Assembly (NCBI GenBank): GCA_003116995.1 | Contig: BDSL01000018.1 | Span: forward strand, 744,001 to 808,000 | Direction: 5' to 3' | Length of the DNA stretch: 64,000 nucleotides | Source: Yamagishiella unicocca | Lineage: Eukaryota; Chlorophyta; Chlorophyceae; Chlamydomonadales; Volvocaceae | In this document: in pieces, positions 45,089-57,779 of the stretch | Position numbering within the stretch: the stretch's first letter is position 1 | How the letters are laid out: every line of letters begins with the position of its first letter | Translations under genes and position numbers: made by a program | The notes under the pieces: generated by a model | The model's input: only the letters and a program-made list of their open reading frames with translations | Databases searched by the model: none | Told to the model about the DNA's origin: nothing

Positions 45089-48000
45089 ATGGCTGGACTT
45101 ACCCAGCCTTCGGAGATGGCAACCCTCGACGTCTCGAAGGGGCTTACGCCACACTATTACTTCAATTTCGGGTGAGGATTCCCAGCTTTGAGGACTATCG
45201 CTAGGCTCGCTGCCCTTGGGTTCGTTGGTGGAAGATGGGGAGGCACGTCCAAATCAGTCGCCCTGGAATGCAAACTCTACACGTGTGAAATACAAGAGTG
45301 ATATATGTTTTATAACGATCTGTCTACCATGAATGCCATCCGATCGTCGTTTCGGGGATTGCCTTACCACATTTGGGTTACAGGCGCGCATGCCTTTAGT
45401 TACGTACGGGCAGCGACAAATCCAGTGGAACGTTATTTTGACATAATCCTCCTGGCGTATCCGGCTGGTTGCGTCGTAGCGTCTACCTACAGGTGGTCGG
45501 CGAGCGACGAAGCACGCGCGCCGAAGAGCGCGTGCTGCACTTTGACTTGAACTTTGGCGCCCTCAAGCTCCTTTTAAAAGAAAGCGTGAAACTCACCATC
45601 AAGCTGGATGTCATCAATCAAATAATCTTCGATGAAAGCGAGCCGCGTACCGTCCTCATCTCATGCCACGACGACCGTCGCTATCTTCTGGATTTTCAGA
45701 ATGCAGAGGAGAACCTGCTGTTCCGGCAAGTAAAGGACTAGGATTTAGGGTAGCTGTCCCGTATATGCAAGTGGGAGGGCAAGTGGGTCGGCGCTTGGGC
45801 CCTGCCAGGTTATGGGAACGTGAATACAAGTGCTATTGTTCGGGTTTACCTTGCTGTGATAATTAAGACAAAGAGCTATCCAGCAAATGACAGTGGCGAA
45901 TGTCCTGTGACGCCCTGTGCTGTGCCTCCCGCCATCGCGCAGGAGCGCGTACTCGGCGGTGGTCGAGAACACCTTTGACATCAGCAAGTGAGTGTTGTCC
46001 CATGGTTGCTTAAGAGCTGCGCGGCTGTGAACAGGATGCCGCCGTGTGCCATACGTCGTACAATACGGCAACGATGCACATCGGTGTTCCGCAGCGTTCC
46101 CACGTGCGGCCTTGCACGGTGCCCTTGACATGGTCTAATTGGACGCCACGCGTTGCTCCCTAAGCAGATTCAACCGGAGCCTACTATTGAAAGGGCCAGT
46201 GGCTAAAAAGAGCATCTCAGGGTTCAAGGACCGGTATCTGGTGAGTCAGGGTGAATCCTACCGCCATCAGCTTCTAGGCGGCCCAGCACCGGCCCCCGCA
46301 TGGCTCGCCTTCCCACCAACCACTAATCGGCCCCTGGTCGCCCACTCCGGCCCTACGATTGCAGATCCTGGTGCCGCGCAAGCTGTTCATCTTATCTTCG
46401 AAAACCTCGATCTTCCCGCGATCCGTGCTGTCACTTCTGGACGCCAATCCTAGGTACGTACGTATAAGCTGACAACGATGGGAATGATGCCACGAGCCCT
46501 TGGAGCGGAACCCACAGGAGCTATCGGTTTGGCATTCCAATGTGCCTGATGTTATGGAGTGCAAAGCAAGCCCATTTGCAATCACCGCACGTCCACCGCA
46601 CCCTTCCTGCACCGCCATTGCTTCAAAATGCGTCGGTGCCACCGCGAGAGCCTGTCGCCGTTGCGTTACTTCTGCCAAACCCTGCAGTGCCCTCTTCTTC
46701 CAAGCCTTGTCACAAGCAAACGTCAGCCCCGCCCACACACTCAAAAATATTATCAAATCCTGATCCGGGCTCACCGCGCCTCCCGCAAGCTGCCCTCGTC
46801 ATGACTCCTGGCGTCACGTTCTCCGTCCCGCCCTGGTCCCTGTCTCCACTGCCTGGTCTGCCCCCTGCGTTGCTCCCGGTGCTTATTTTGCAGGTACGAC
46901 GAGGCCCGCAGCACCGTACACCTGGACGTGCTGGGCAAGGAGTATGTGTTCCGCGCCGACACCAAGGAGGACTCCCTGGATTGGTTCGTGGCGCTGGCGC
47001 ATGGCTGCGGCCTGCCGTAAGTATCTCGCTCACAGCGGCTGGACGCGTTACCGGTACACGGAGGGTAGCGCTTAGGTCGTCCAGGACGCCAACATGGGTA
47101 GCATGTGGCGTGGCTACATCGACATACCAAATAGTTAGATGCGTTGCATTTGTGTGCATGCGCTTTGCTTCACTCCCAGGCAGCCCACCTGTGCGCAGTT
47201 GCAGCCGGGTAACGCAGCCAGGTAACGCTCTGATTGCCAACTGGAACACTGGACTGTTAGCGAACCCATACAGCTGTATTGGGGTGACAAGAGCCCGGCC
47301 CTGTAACACACCGCAGGCCCATGTTTATTGAGGACACTGGCGGCTACGGCGCCCTGCACGGCGACCACTCCCAGGGGGGTTTTCCCTTGTCCGCCCCTCA
47401 TGAGCTACACCAGCAACAGCAGAGGTACCAGCAACAGCCCGCCTTCCAACCCTTCCATCCCCAACACCAGCTGCAACCACCCCCAACACCGCAGACCTCC
47501 TACCAGCAGCGCTTCCAGCCGGAAGACAGGAGCTACCCTTCCGGCGGGCCCGGTTCCATACGCGACGGCGGGAGGGGAGGCAGCGGTGGCTACGACCCGC
47601 GGGTCGGTCACATGGACGGTGCCATGTCTGACGCCGGCTCAGTGCGCACCGGCGTCAGTCATTATACCGGCGTCGGCCACTCTTCAACCACAGCGGGCAA
47701 CAACGGTATGTACGCTCGCCTGGGCAGCCTCAAGGCTTACAAACAGGTGGTACAGAACTCGGGCTTCCTGAAGCGGCCTGGCGTGGGGGTCATTCCGCTC
47801 CCCGACCTGCCGCCAGAATCTGGAGGCTTCCGTGCCGGCGGCGGAGCTGGAGGCTCAATAAGCATGGCGGCCTGGCATGCTTCTGGAAGCGCTGCTGGGG
47901 ATGGGCCCCACGGGGCCCCTATGGGTTCCGTCTCAGGCGTCGGACCCGGCTCAGCCCGCAGCCCCGGCACCTCCCCGGGGCGCGGAGTTCGCAACGGGAG

Positions 48001-48780
48001 CCTGCCCGGACCGCTGCCACTGCGGGCTGGGATGGTTCGTAGCGGCCGCAATGGCAGCCTACCGGGTCCCTCCAACTTGCCGCCGCAGCCGGGAGTGGAT
48101 GTGGCGTACCGCTTCGAGGTGGGCGCGTTCTGGGGGCTATCGCGTGGTTTTCCGTGACCATCCCCGCCCCGAGGTTTCGCCACGCCCGGAATTGGGGGAG
48201 GATAGCGAGGAGAGTAGAGGAAGGGAGGGATGGCACTATTTGTAACCGCCCTGCCAAACATCAGCTACTTTGCCTCATCATCGGAATCAGCGAGGTGCCC
48301 TGTCGTTTGGAGCTGCACAAGGCAGGCTGCCGCACACGTGTCAACTAGGGCCGCGCTTGTGCCCACACGTCGCACGTGGCTTTGCACGCGCCTTTTTGTG
48401 AACATAAGGCCCCTTGACGCGCTGGCCGGCTTCCTGAGTTATAGATGAACCTCCCGGCTGCTGCTGCTGCTACTGCTGCAGGGCGTCGACAGCGGCCCCT
48501 CCGCCACTGCCACCGCCTTCGTACGGCCCACACAGTCCACCGCGCAGGGCATCCGCCGGGACAAGTCCAACACCTCGCCCTGGCTCACCGACACAAATGC
48601 CGTCCCGCCAGCCCACCCCAGAGCCGCCTCCGCCGCGCCGCAGTATGACCCGACGTATTACAGCGCCGACGCGCAGGCGCGTGAGGCCTACTACCAGGAC
48701 CACCACGACTCCCGCCCTGCTCCGCGCCATCACCAAGAGGGCTCAACGCGCGGCGGCTACCAAGGTCCGGCTGGTGGAAG

Positions 48781-48813
<33 letters not shown>

Positions 48814-51800
48814 GTCCTACCTGGAGGAGGGGCGTGAGGAACGCGGTGAAGCGCGCGCGCGGAGGCGCGAAGACAGGGAGCGAGAGGAGCTGGAGCAAGG
48901 CAGAAGACGGCGGCACGGGTCCGGGAAGGATGCCCGGTACGACGCTGGTGACGACGGCCATCGGTACGGCAGTGTGCGCGAGCATGGACGCGAGCGGTTG
49001 CGCCGTGTGGACAAGCAGGAGGAGCGGCCGGGTGGCGGCGGCCGGGCCGCTGGCGGTGGTGGGCGTGGTGGGCGTTACGCCGGCAGCAGCGAGGGCAGTT
49101 TGGCGGCGTCCCCTGATGTCCGGAGCGGCGGCAGGGCTCCCGGCCACCGCCACCGCACTGGTGAGTCCTGGCTGGCGGGCTGGCGCAGCACTGGGATGAA
49201 GGTACTAGCTGCGGCTGTGGGCGGCCATGGCCTTGACATGTGGCGTGTTTGGGTGGAACGGCTCGCTTGGGGCTGTGGGGTATTGGGAAGGAGCGGAGGT
49301 TCCCTTTGCTTTTCGCTTCGTAATATATTCTGCTTCCCGTTCCTCTGTTTCAGAGCTCGGGATTTTTATTTTTGTTGCTCGCAGCTGTGCACTGCACCCC
49401 CCGCTGAGGCCGACGGGCTGCACCTTCCTGAATCCTCTGATGCTCCCCGCAGGCACGTACGATGACGGCTTGGGCGGCGGTGGCAGTAGCGCGTCCAGCT
49501 CCCCGCACACAACCCCCCCGCGGCACCGACCCGAGGGTCGGCGCGCGCCTGCTGCACCGCCCAGCAACTCCAGCAGCATCATCAGCGGCGCCGCCGCCAG
49601 CACCAGCAGCGCGGCCCAGTACGCCAGCCCGGCGACGGCGCCCCGAGCCCAACACAAGGTTCCTCTGCCGACGGTGTACGAACGTGACGTGGACAGCAGT
49701 AGCTATACGGACAGCGAGGCGGTGGCAGTAGCAGCGGCGACGAAGCGACCCGCCTCTGGCGCGGACCGGGGCCACGGCAGCAGGCCTGCCTGGCCCCAGA
49801 CTCCATCGGCCACTGCCAAGGCTGCGCCGCCGCCGCATCACTCGCAGTCGCCACCGGCAGCATCCCTAATGACCGCCGCTACGTTGCCGCTGCCCCCGGC
49901 GCCGCTGGCGGCGGCGCCACCGACCCCGGACGCCTTCGCTTTGCTGGCGGACATCCAGGCCCGACTTCGGAGCCTGTCGACTGAGTCGCACGTGGCCGCT
50001 GCTGCATCGGAGGCTGTCGCGTTGCACGGCAGTAGCGGACGCGTCGCCGCCGCCGCCCCCAGTCCGCCGCCACCCGCACAGGCACATGGCCTGCGGGCTG
50101 CCGCCGCCGCCGCTGCAGCTTCCGCGGCGGTTGCGCCGAGTACAGAAGGCCGTACGGCAGCGGCACCCTGGGCGCACGTGCCCGTGCCGTACAGGCACCC
50201 CAACACCACTGGCGAGACCGTTACGAGCGCCTGGCTGCGTGATAGAGAGACGTCTGTTTGGAGCACAGGTGCGAGCGGCGAGGGCGGTGGTGGTGCTGGG
50301 GAGATGCCAACGCATTCTTTCCCTAGAACCCTAAAAGTCGGCAGGTAACGCCGGATGACATCACAGCCGACGCCTAGCATTGTTGTACTCATGTACTTGA
50401 GAGCATTCGTACACATTGCCATATTCCTAACGTCGCCATGTTGTCGTTGTTAAGGCGCGCCGCGGTTGGGTTTGGTCCTCTCCACGTCCCCTACGCCTAA
50501 CTCCGCCGCAGGCACCACCGACCACGCCGCCATCCTGCAACACCCGACACACTCCATCGGACCCCAGAGCTCCCTGGCAACGGCAACAACGGCGTACGAC
50601 ATGGCGTCAGGGCCACCAGCCGCCGGCATTTCCCTCCCACGCGACAGCTACCGCTCCCACACCGCCGCCGCCGCCGCACCCTCCACCGCCGCCGCGGCGG
50701 CGTACGGCAGGCCTGGATCCGCGCCGGTGAGGGGCCCCAACCCCGCCGTTGGCATGGCGCCGCCGACTTTCCTGTCAGGTGCCGCCGGGCTGCCGTCAGA
50801 TGGCTATGGGCAGCCGTGGCGGGCGCCTGCCGCCGCGTCGGCGTCGTCGGCCGAGGCGGGCCGGGGCCAGGCGTGGAGGGCACGTGCCGAGGTCATCGAC
50901 ACGCCCTGCATTAAGCCGTCAGTGATCCGCAGCCACGCCAGGTGCGCCGAGCGCCGCCAACGGAACGGCGGTCTAGTTGGCTGAGGGGCGGTTGGCGGCC
51001 GCCCCAGGGGGCCGGCGGGGGCGGGAGAGGGCGGCTCCGGGGCACGAGGTCGGGTTGGTTGCTGGTAAAGCTAGGGACGAGGTATGAATGGCGATTGGGC
51101 AGTTTGGGGGGCGATGGGGAGATGGGGCCTGGGCAGGAGGAGGAGGGGAAGTTGGGCTGAGGGACGTGAAGCGGTGTTTAGGATGTATGGTTCCGACGCA
51201 GAGAGGGGCGACAGCTGAGGCATTATCTAGAAAGAGGAGAGCCGCCTGGGTGGGAAGGTAGCCTCGCACGGTGTTGTGTAGTGCGCCTCATGGGTTTTTT
51301 TGTGATGTTGTATTGCCGAACAGAGTGTTCTCTCTGCGCTGTACGAGGTCATACGGATTGATTACAGGCCTTCTTCGCAGTGCCCCAAGTCTTTCCGACA
51401 TTGATTATGCGCCCGGCAACTCATGCTGGGTCCGTAAGGGCCGAAAGCACGACATGTTGCTTGGGCACTGGGAGGTCTCCTTGTGGCCCGTCAGACAGTG
51501 TTGGTTGTAACGAGTAAGCCATTCAAATCAGTTACGTGCTTCTAGCTTACTCCTTACTTGTTACAACCAACGCTGTCTTATTATGCCACGCAAGGCCCAG
51601 TTGGCTGGCAGTTGAATGGCCGTTGGCTGGTAGTTGGCTGGCGGTTGGCTGACCAGGGCGCACAAGTAAGCTGGCCAACTGCGGCCTGAGCGCAGTGACG
51701 GAGTGCTGCACGTGTAGTAATCTAAGACACCAAGCATGCGCATCGGACAGGTCGGAACGGATCCAAGACGGGTTCCGTAACATTGGGCACGGCCACGCCA

Positions 51801-54800
51801 GTACACTCTCCCCTTGCGGCGCTAAGCGCCCCCCGCCTCCAAAACACGTCGTCTCATCGCCCGCCGCTCCCTTCTCCCCCGCCCCTCCATCCCTGCAGCT
51901 ACCTCCGAGGCAGGTTGACGGCCTCCGCCCAGCGGCCCCGCGCCGCCTCCGCCTCGGCCTCCACGACACCCGCCAGCCCCTCCGACCCGCTGGCCGGCCA
52001 CCACCGCGCCATGCAGCTGCTGCGCTGGACGCTGGCCAACTACGACTCCCTGCTCCGCGACGTCCGCAACATGGAGCCGCAGGTGCTGTTGGGGGCGCTG
52101 CAGGACGAAGACGAGCCGGCGGGCAGCGCGCTGCACCAGCGGGGCGGCAGCGACGGCGGCGCACGAGTGCTGCGAGACCGCATCGTCGGGGCGCAGCTCG
52201 ACTGGCTGCAGGTGCGCAGTGCGCAGCCGCCGCTGCCCTGGCGGCCCAAGCCCAAGCCGGTGGCGGCGGCCGCAGCCGAGGCACCGGACGGGGGTCTTCG
52301 CAAGGCAATAGCGGCAGAGGCGCCATCGCCACCGACGCCGTCCAGGCTGGCTCCAGGAGAGGCCGGAGCCGCGAGCGCCGCCAAGCCTGGCGGCCGCCAG
52401 GGTTCGCAGGCTCGCCATGTGTCGTACGCCGACGGCAAGGGCGGCCGCCGCAGCGGGGGCCACCGCGCCACGCGGGGGTCCAGTTCCTCCGGACGCGCTG
52501 ACTCAGGTCGTGAGTCGGGATTTTCGTCCGACGCCTCTGACGCCGCTGCAGCGTCCTCACCACCCCACCGGATTCGTAGTGGTGGTGGCGGTGGTGGTGG
52601 TGACGGCCACAACCGCACTTTATCATCAGCGGCTCGGCGCAGCGGCAAGGCCCCGTCCGACGGCCGCCGCTGGGACGAGCGGGACAAGTACGGCGGCTCG
52701 GAACTGGCTTCGTCTGAGGAGGAGGCGGTGCAGGTAGAGAGGGGGGAGACGCGCTGGAGCAGCCATGATGAGCAGGGAGCTCACCTGGAGCCGTTCGATG
52801 GAGAGTACCCGGAGGCATGTGGGCGGTGCGGCAGCCCGTTACGTGCTCGCAGCGCCAGCCGCAGCCCGACCCGTGGTGGCGGCGGCGGCGAGGTCGGTAC
52901 GGCTGACGGTGTCCGGCGCACGGGGCGCCCGACGGAAGCGGCGCCGCAGCGGCCACGGGCGGCGCCACTGGCTCACCGAGGAGAGGGCGGCGGCGGCGCC
53001 GGCCGGACGTCTGGCACCATCTTCGGCAGAGACTCCGCCGGGCTGAGTGCTACCGCTTCCGCCTCCGCAGCAGCTGCTGGTGCTACTGCCGCGGGTGGCG
53101 GCCGCGGGCGCAGCGGCCGGACCCCCGGCGGCAGTAGCCGCTACACGGACCTGCTGCAGCAGCACCTGGCAGGTGCTGGTGGGCGCGTGGCACGAGCCAG
53201 TGGCGCCGAAGGGTCCGGCCGCAGCGGCGGCGCCAAGCCGGCGCCGCCGCCTGCACACCACACCACAGCCCACGTGCACAGCCACGCCCACGGGCCGCGC
53301 CGCTCCCTGTCCGGGTCCAGTGACTGCGAGTCCATCTCAATCTCGGCCTGCTCCGGAACCACATCTGGCTCGACGGCCGACACGTCTCGAGGCGCGCCTG
53401 CGGCCTCCGCCGCGTCCTTCCGTCCCGCTGGGGCCGGACCCAGGCCCAGCCCTGGGCCGCGCTCCAGCGGCGAGTACGGTGGCGAGTACGGCAGCGGCTT
53501 CAGCCATGGCGGCGAGCCGTACCACCAGTGCGAGCGGCCGCCTGAGGGGCGCAGGCTGGACCAGGAGCCGGCTCGTGGAGGCGGCGGCGGCGGCGGCCGG
53601 GAGGTACTGCATTCGCGGGTCTCGCTGAGTGACTTCTCTGCGCTGGCACCTCTGCACCCGCAGCTGCTGGCGGCGGCGGCGGCAGCGGGCGGTATGGCGG
53701 CTGGTGGCGGCGCCGCGCTCGGTACAGGCCCCTCGACGCCGCGCGGGGGCGTGTTCGGAGGAGGAGGCGTCCTGGCACAGGCAGTCAGGTGGGTCCTAGG
53801 GGCCAGTAAATGTGGGGTTGGCCGGGCTAGTGACCCAGCGTTAGCCTCGCCCCGCCCTGCCACCACTCACCAACCTTCCCTTCCCCACCACATCACTAGC
53901 CCGGCCAACCCCCACCACTCACCAACCTTCCCTTCCCCACCACATCACTAGCCCGGCCAACCCTGCCACCACCCCCAAACCTTCCCTTCCACACCACATC
54001 ACTAGCCCGGCCAACCCTGCCACCACTCACCAACCTTCCCTTCCCCACCACATCACTAGCCCGGACAACCCTGCCACCACTCACAGACCTTCCCTTCCTC
54101 ACCGCCTCCTGTGCCGCCACGCAGCAGCCCGCCAGCAGAGGTGACGATGCAGACGTCGTCGTCATCCAGGGCGAGGGCGGACGCCAACGGCCCCGCAGTG
54201 CTGGAGCTCAAGCAGGACATCTCCTCCGTGCTGCCGGGCATGTCGCTCACTCTGCGTGTCAAGCGGCCCGGAAGTTCGACGCAGACAGCCATGTCCCTGC
54301 AGATGCCGCAACAGCTGCAACAGCTGCAACAGCTGCAACAGCAACAGCTGCAACAGCTGCAGCAACAGTACTCACCTGCACAGTCGCGAAGCAGCAGCCC
54401 ACCGCATACCGTCGTGCTACGACTGCCGGGGGACGACAGTTTCGCGTTCCCGGCGACGGCGCCGCGCAGTGGACCGCCAGCGGCGGCGGCGGCGCCGCCG
54501 CCGCCGCCGGCGGCCGCCGGTGTTGGTAACGATGAATCGATTACGCTGACGCAGCTGCATGCCTTTTTGCAAAGCCATCTGTACGGCAAGGATGCCAGCG
54601 GCGGCGGCGCCGCTGCTGGCGCCCCTGGGCCCGCGCCCTTGTCGCCGTGCGGTGAGGTGTACCGACCCATCCAAAACCCGCTCTTCCAGCAGCATCTCAG
54701 TGACGGCGAGTCCGGCGCGGAGATGGCGGCTGGCGGTGGCGGTGGCGGCGGCGGTGGCAGTGGCCACCACCACTACCACCACCACCACCAGGAGTGCCAG

Positions 54801-56294
54801 CAGCAGCCAACGGACAGCGGTCGGCGGTCGCCATCGCCCCCTCACTCACCGCCGTACCTTCAGCAGCAGCAGCAGCAGCAACACCACAACCAACAACATC
54901 CGCAGCAGGACGTGCAGCAGCGCGGTGCGGCGTCTAGGCGAAGCAGCGACGGCTACTCCGCAGTGGCGGCGGCGGCCGACGCGGCGGCGCGAGGCGACGG
55001 CGACATCGCTGGGCTCCTTCACGCGCTGCAGCAGGCGGGCCTGGCGCTGCCCATCGAGGAGGCCATGGCGGCGGCGGCGGCAATGTGAGTTGCACGCTAG
55101 TCCGGCACGCGCGTACAACACGACCTGTCTGCCGTCCGCATGGGAGATGCAGGCGCAGGTGCAGGCGCTGCACCATGCGGTTGCTGCCCCTGCGAAGTGC
55201 TGTTGCGGTCCCTCCCTTGCCCACCTGCTACTGCACTGGTGAGATCCAGCACACACCGCGCACCCCCTGTCCGTCTGTTGCGCCCCATGGCAGGTAGCCG
55301 TATTGCCATATGGCCTGGACGCATGCCCTCCATGCCTTCCGTAACTAGCACACGTGGCCTGCTCACTCTCGCCGCCCCTGCCCCTCCCCTCTCACCCTCC
55401 GCAACGCCCGCATCCAGGTGCCCTCCCGGTCCCCCCCACCAACCTCATTCGCCGCCTCACCTTGTGCGACCGGGAGCCTCCGCCCCCAGCCGGGAGCCCG
55501 CAGCTCCCGCAGCTCCCGCAGCTCCTCGCCGCCGCCCCTCCATCAGTCCCATGACCATGGAGTCCTCCCGCTGCATCCAACACGCCGCCATGGTGGCCGC
55601 GGAGGCAGCCACCAGCGCCGTGTCGGAGGCCATGTTCGCACTCAGCCGCATCGGCCTGAGGGCCGCACCTCCCCCGCCGCCGCCGCCGCCGGCAACGACC
55701 TCGCCCTCCCGCCGTCACACCGGCAACGGCGGCGAAGATGACTATTTGGACAGACAGACGGAGTGGGGCGTGCGCGCTGGCAGCGGCCGCGGCGATGGCG
55801 ACGGTGCCGCCGCCGTCGGCATGGCGCAGCTGCGGCTGCGGGAGGCGCTGGCGGACGAATGCTTCTGGCAGCGCCCGGGGGAACTTACAGCTCCAGCCGC
55901 CGCAGCAGCGGAAGCGCCGGGCCACGGCGAGGCGGGCATTGCTATGGTGGCAGCGCCTGAGGAAAGAGATTCGGAAGACGAGGGGGAGGCGTCCAGTTCA
56001 CTGGGCAGCGGCAGCGGCAGGGGCGGCGGGGCCAGCAGGCGGCGGGCGCTAGCTTCTCCTGGAGCTGGCGGCAGCGGCGGTGCGAGCCTGGCCTTTCGCG
56101 CCAGCTCCCTGCAGTCCCTGCTTCAGCTGGTCAACTCCGGCACCATGAGCAGTGAGGACTTCCTGCTGAACCTGGCCCGGGGCGGGCTGAGCTCGGTGCT
56201 GAGGCAGCCGCAGCGGCAGCAGCAGCCGGCGGCAGCGGCGACCACCGCTGCCCTTGTGTCGACGCAGCGGTACGACCCAGGGTACGACTCATAA
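45089..56294 (+). CDS. Giant tandem PH-like-domain protein with disordered tail
   Basis: Thirteen exons: 45089-45171, 45480-45725, 45943-45987, 46168-46240, 46365-46453, 46894-47016, 47317-48118, 48482-49160, 49453-50268, 50512-50941, 51899-53788, 54125-55084 and 55418-56294. All phases fit and give 2,370 residues. A first PH-like fold (about 20-115: RVLHFDLNFGALKLLL, RTVLISCHDDRRYLLDF) and a canonical PH domain (about 125-218: LLLKGPVAKKSISGFKDRYL, YVFRADTKEDSLDWF) open the protein. More than 2,100 residues of Ala/Gly/Ser/Pro/Gln/His-rich sequence follow, with small conserved-looking islands such as MQLLRWTLANYDSLLRDV, LTQLHAFLQSHLYG and LQSLLQLVNSGTMSSEDFL. Intron 2 uses a GC donor (GCAAGT). 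The likely role is membrane- or cytoskeleton-associated scaffolding; no family name is known to me. Confidence 0.8.
51494..51577. repeat. 25-bp inverted repeat in PH-gene intron 10
   Basis: The arms 51494-51518 and 51553-51577 are reverse complements with two mismatches around a 34-base loop (core TTGGTTGTAAC / GTTACAACCAA). It lies in a 957-bp intron. It may be a foldback element or a structured intronic segment; no flanking duplication is evident. Confidence 0.85.
51599..51655. repeat. GTTGGCTGG-type degenerate tandem repeat
   Basis: Several imperfect copies of an 8-11 base GTTGGCTG(G) unit lie next to the 25-bp inverted repeat in the same intron. Non-coding. Confidence 0.7.
53861..54105. 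repeat. 52-54-bp minisatellite, about 4.5 copies, in PH-gene intron 11
   Basis: Pyrimidine-rich units begin CACCACTCACCAACCTTCCC and contain CACATCACTAGCCCGGCCAA. They differ at a few positions. The array fills most of intron 11 (53789-54124) and abuts the acceptor, so it doubles as the polypyrimidine tract. A 20-base inverted copy of the unit end lies at about 53812-53831. Confidence 0.92.
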
Positions 56295-57779
56295 AGTACT
56301 CGGCGTCGGCCGTCCCGCCGGGGAGATGTTTGGGTTGGAAGGAGAGGTTTTGCTGAGCTCTGCCCGAGTCAGTGTCTGTCGCCGGAAGGGCGTCGCAAGG
56401 GCAGATGGGCAAGAACAAACTGGGCGGAGAGAAGCCAGGGGCAGCAACGGGCCCTGGGGAAGGAGTTGATGGGCATTGAGGCAACCCGTGGTCTTAAAGC
56501 AGCCCGTGGAGGTGGGTGGGCGATGCATGTCGTAGAATTGCCCCTGGACGGTCAGCCCCGGTGCGTTCCTGACACTAGGAAACTGATTTGCGTTCGAATT
56601 CGCGGAGGACAAATCCGAGTGCGTGAGAAGAGACTGCTCAACACTTCGCCATAAATGAAATCCTAACAAAAACCAGAAATGTGTCTGGTGGATACGGCAC
56701 GGCATGCCCTCCTTCGTTCAGCGACGTATACGAATCGTCCGTACCCCGGCTAACATCAGTTTCCAGCACGGCCATGACACTTTGTGCCCTGCTGACGCGT
56801 CGTATCCCCGATGCCACGGCGTGCTAAGCCGATGCGTGTACTGGTATTGAGCAGTATTGAGTTTGTGGAAAGAATGGCTCACAAGCCAACCCACTTCCCC
56901 GTCATGTAATTATCGGGATGATTGGAAAGTGGGGGAAGGGGGATGGCTGAGATGGCTGTCATACGCCGCACTCCAGCGGATCCCCACCCAGCCGATGTGT
57001 TTGTCTCTCAACCTACAAATGTAAGGGAGCCATAGCTCAGCACCCCATGGTCACGGGGTGCTGGTGCCGTATCGCAGCGCCTCAGCTGCTGCCGCCACGA
57101 AACAAGGCTGCCCCTCCACGCCCTTTAGCGCTAGTTCTCAGTCCCGCTGCACGACAATCCGCGCACCAGGTGCCGGCGGAAATGCCTCCATCCGTCCGCC
57201 TGACAGTTCGCGGCGAGGGGCAGCCAGCCCCTGGCCGGGGCCTGACCGTCCGAGCGTCACCGTCTCCTTGCGCAGCTCATACGAAGGGAAATCATTGGCG
57301 GCCGCTGGCGAGGGCAGCAGCAGCTGCACCACCACTCTATCCCTGCTCCTCCGCACTTCTCGCTGGGAAGAGCCGAGGCGATGGCGCCACATAGGGTAAG
57401 GCTAGGGGGACAAGCATTGCGGCAGCCGGGTTCCTTAGACGGCGCCTAGCTAACCCCTACATCTTCCGCCATACCCTCCCGCACGTCCCTTCACCACGCA
57501 AGTCGCGGCACTCCTGCTCCTCACACGCTACCTTCCGGCGCACAGGTAGGGTAGCTGCCCCTCCCCAGCCCCGCCTCGAACACACTCTCCTGCCGCACTG
57601 CTTGCCACATACCACTCCACACCACACCGCACGACACCACGTCAGGCATACTGCAGCCCCCAGTGGCACCTACCCTCCGCTCAGGTGCTCCCGTTCACAG
57701 CTCCCCGCGCACTCAAAACCCTAAACCCTGTAACCCGCTTAGTACACGCATCCCGGTCTCGGGCTCAACGTGGCGGCCC
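56295..57779. other. Convergent spacer, PH gene / HCCS
   Basis: About 1.5 kb without a supported gene. It should contain the PH-gene 3' UTR and the HCCS 3' UTR. Confidence 0.5.
56905..56909 (+). terminator. TGTAA polyadenylation motif, PH gene
   Basis: First TGTAA on the plus strand after the PH-gene stop, giving a 3' UTR of about 0.6 kb, which is normal for volvocine genes. A second lies near 57018. Confidence 0.45.

Noticed and set aside
48743..50422. Long minus-strand frames opposite the PH-domain gene
   Set aside because: Shadow frames from G/C-rich codon bias. The plus-strand exons have matched splice phases and the minus frames do not.
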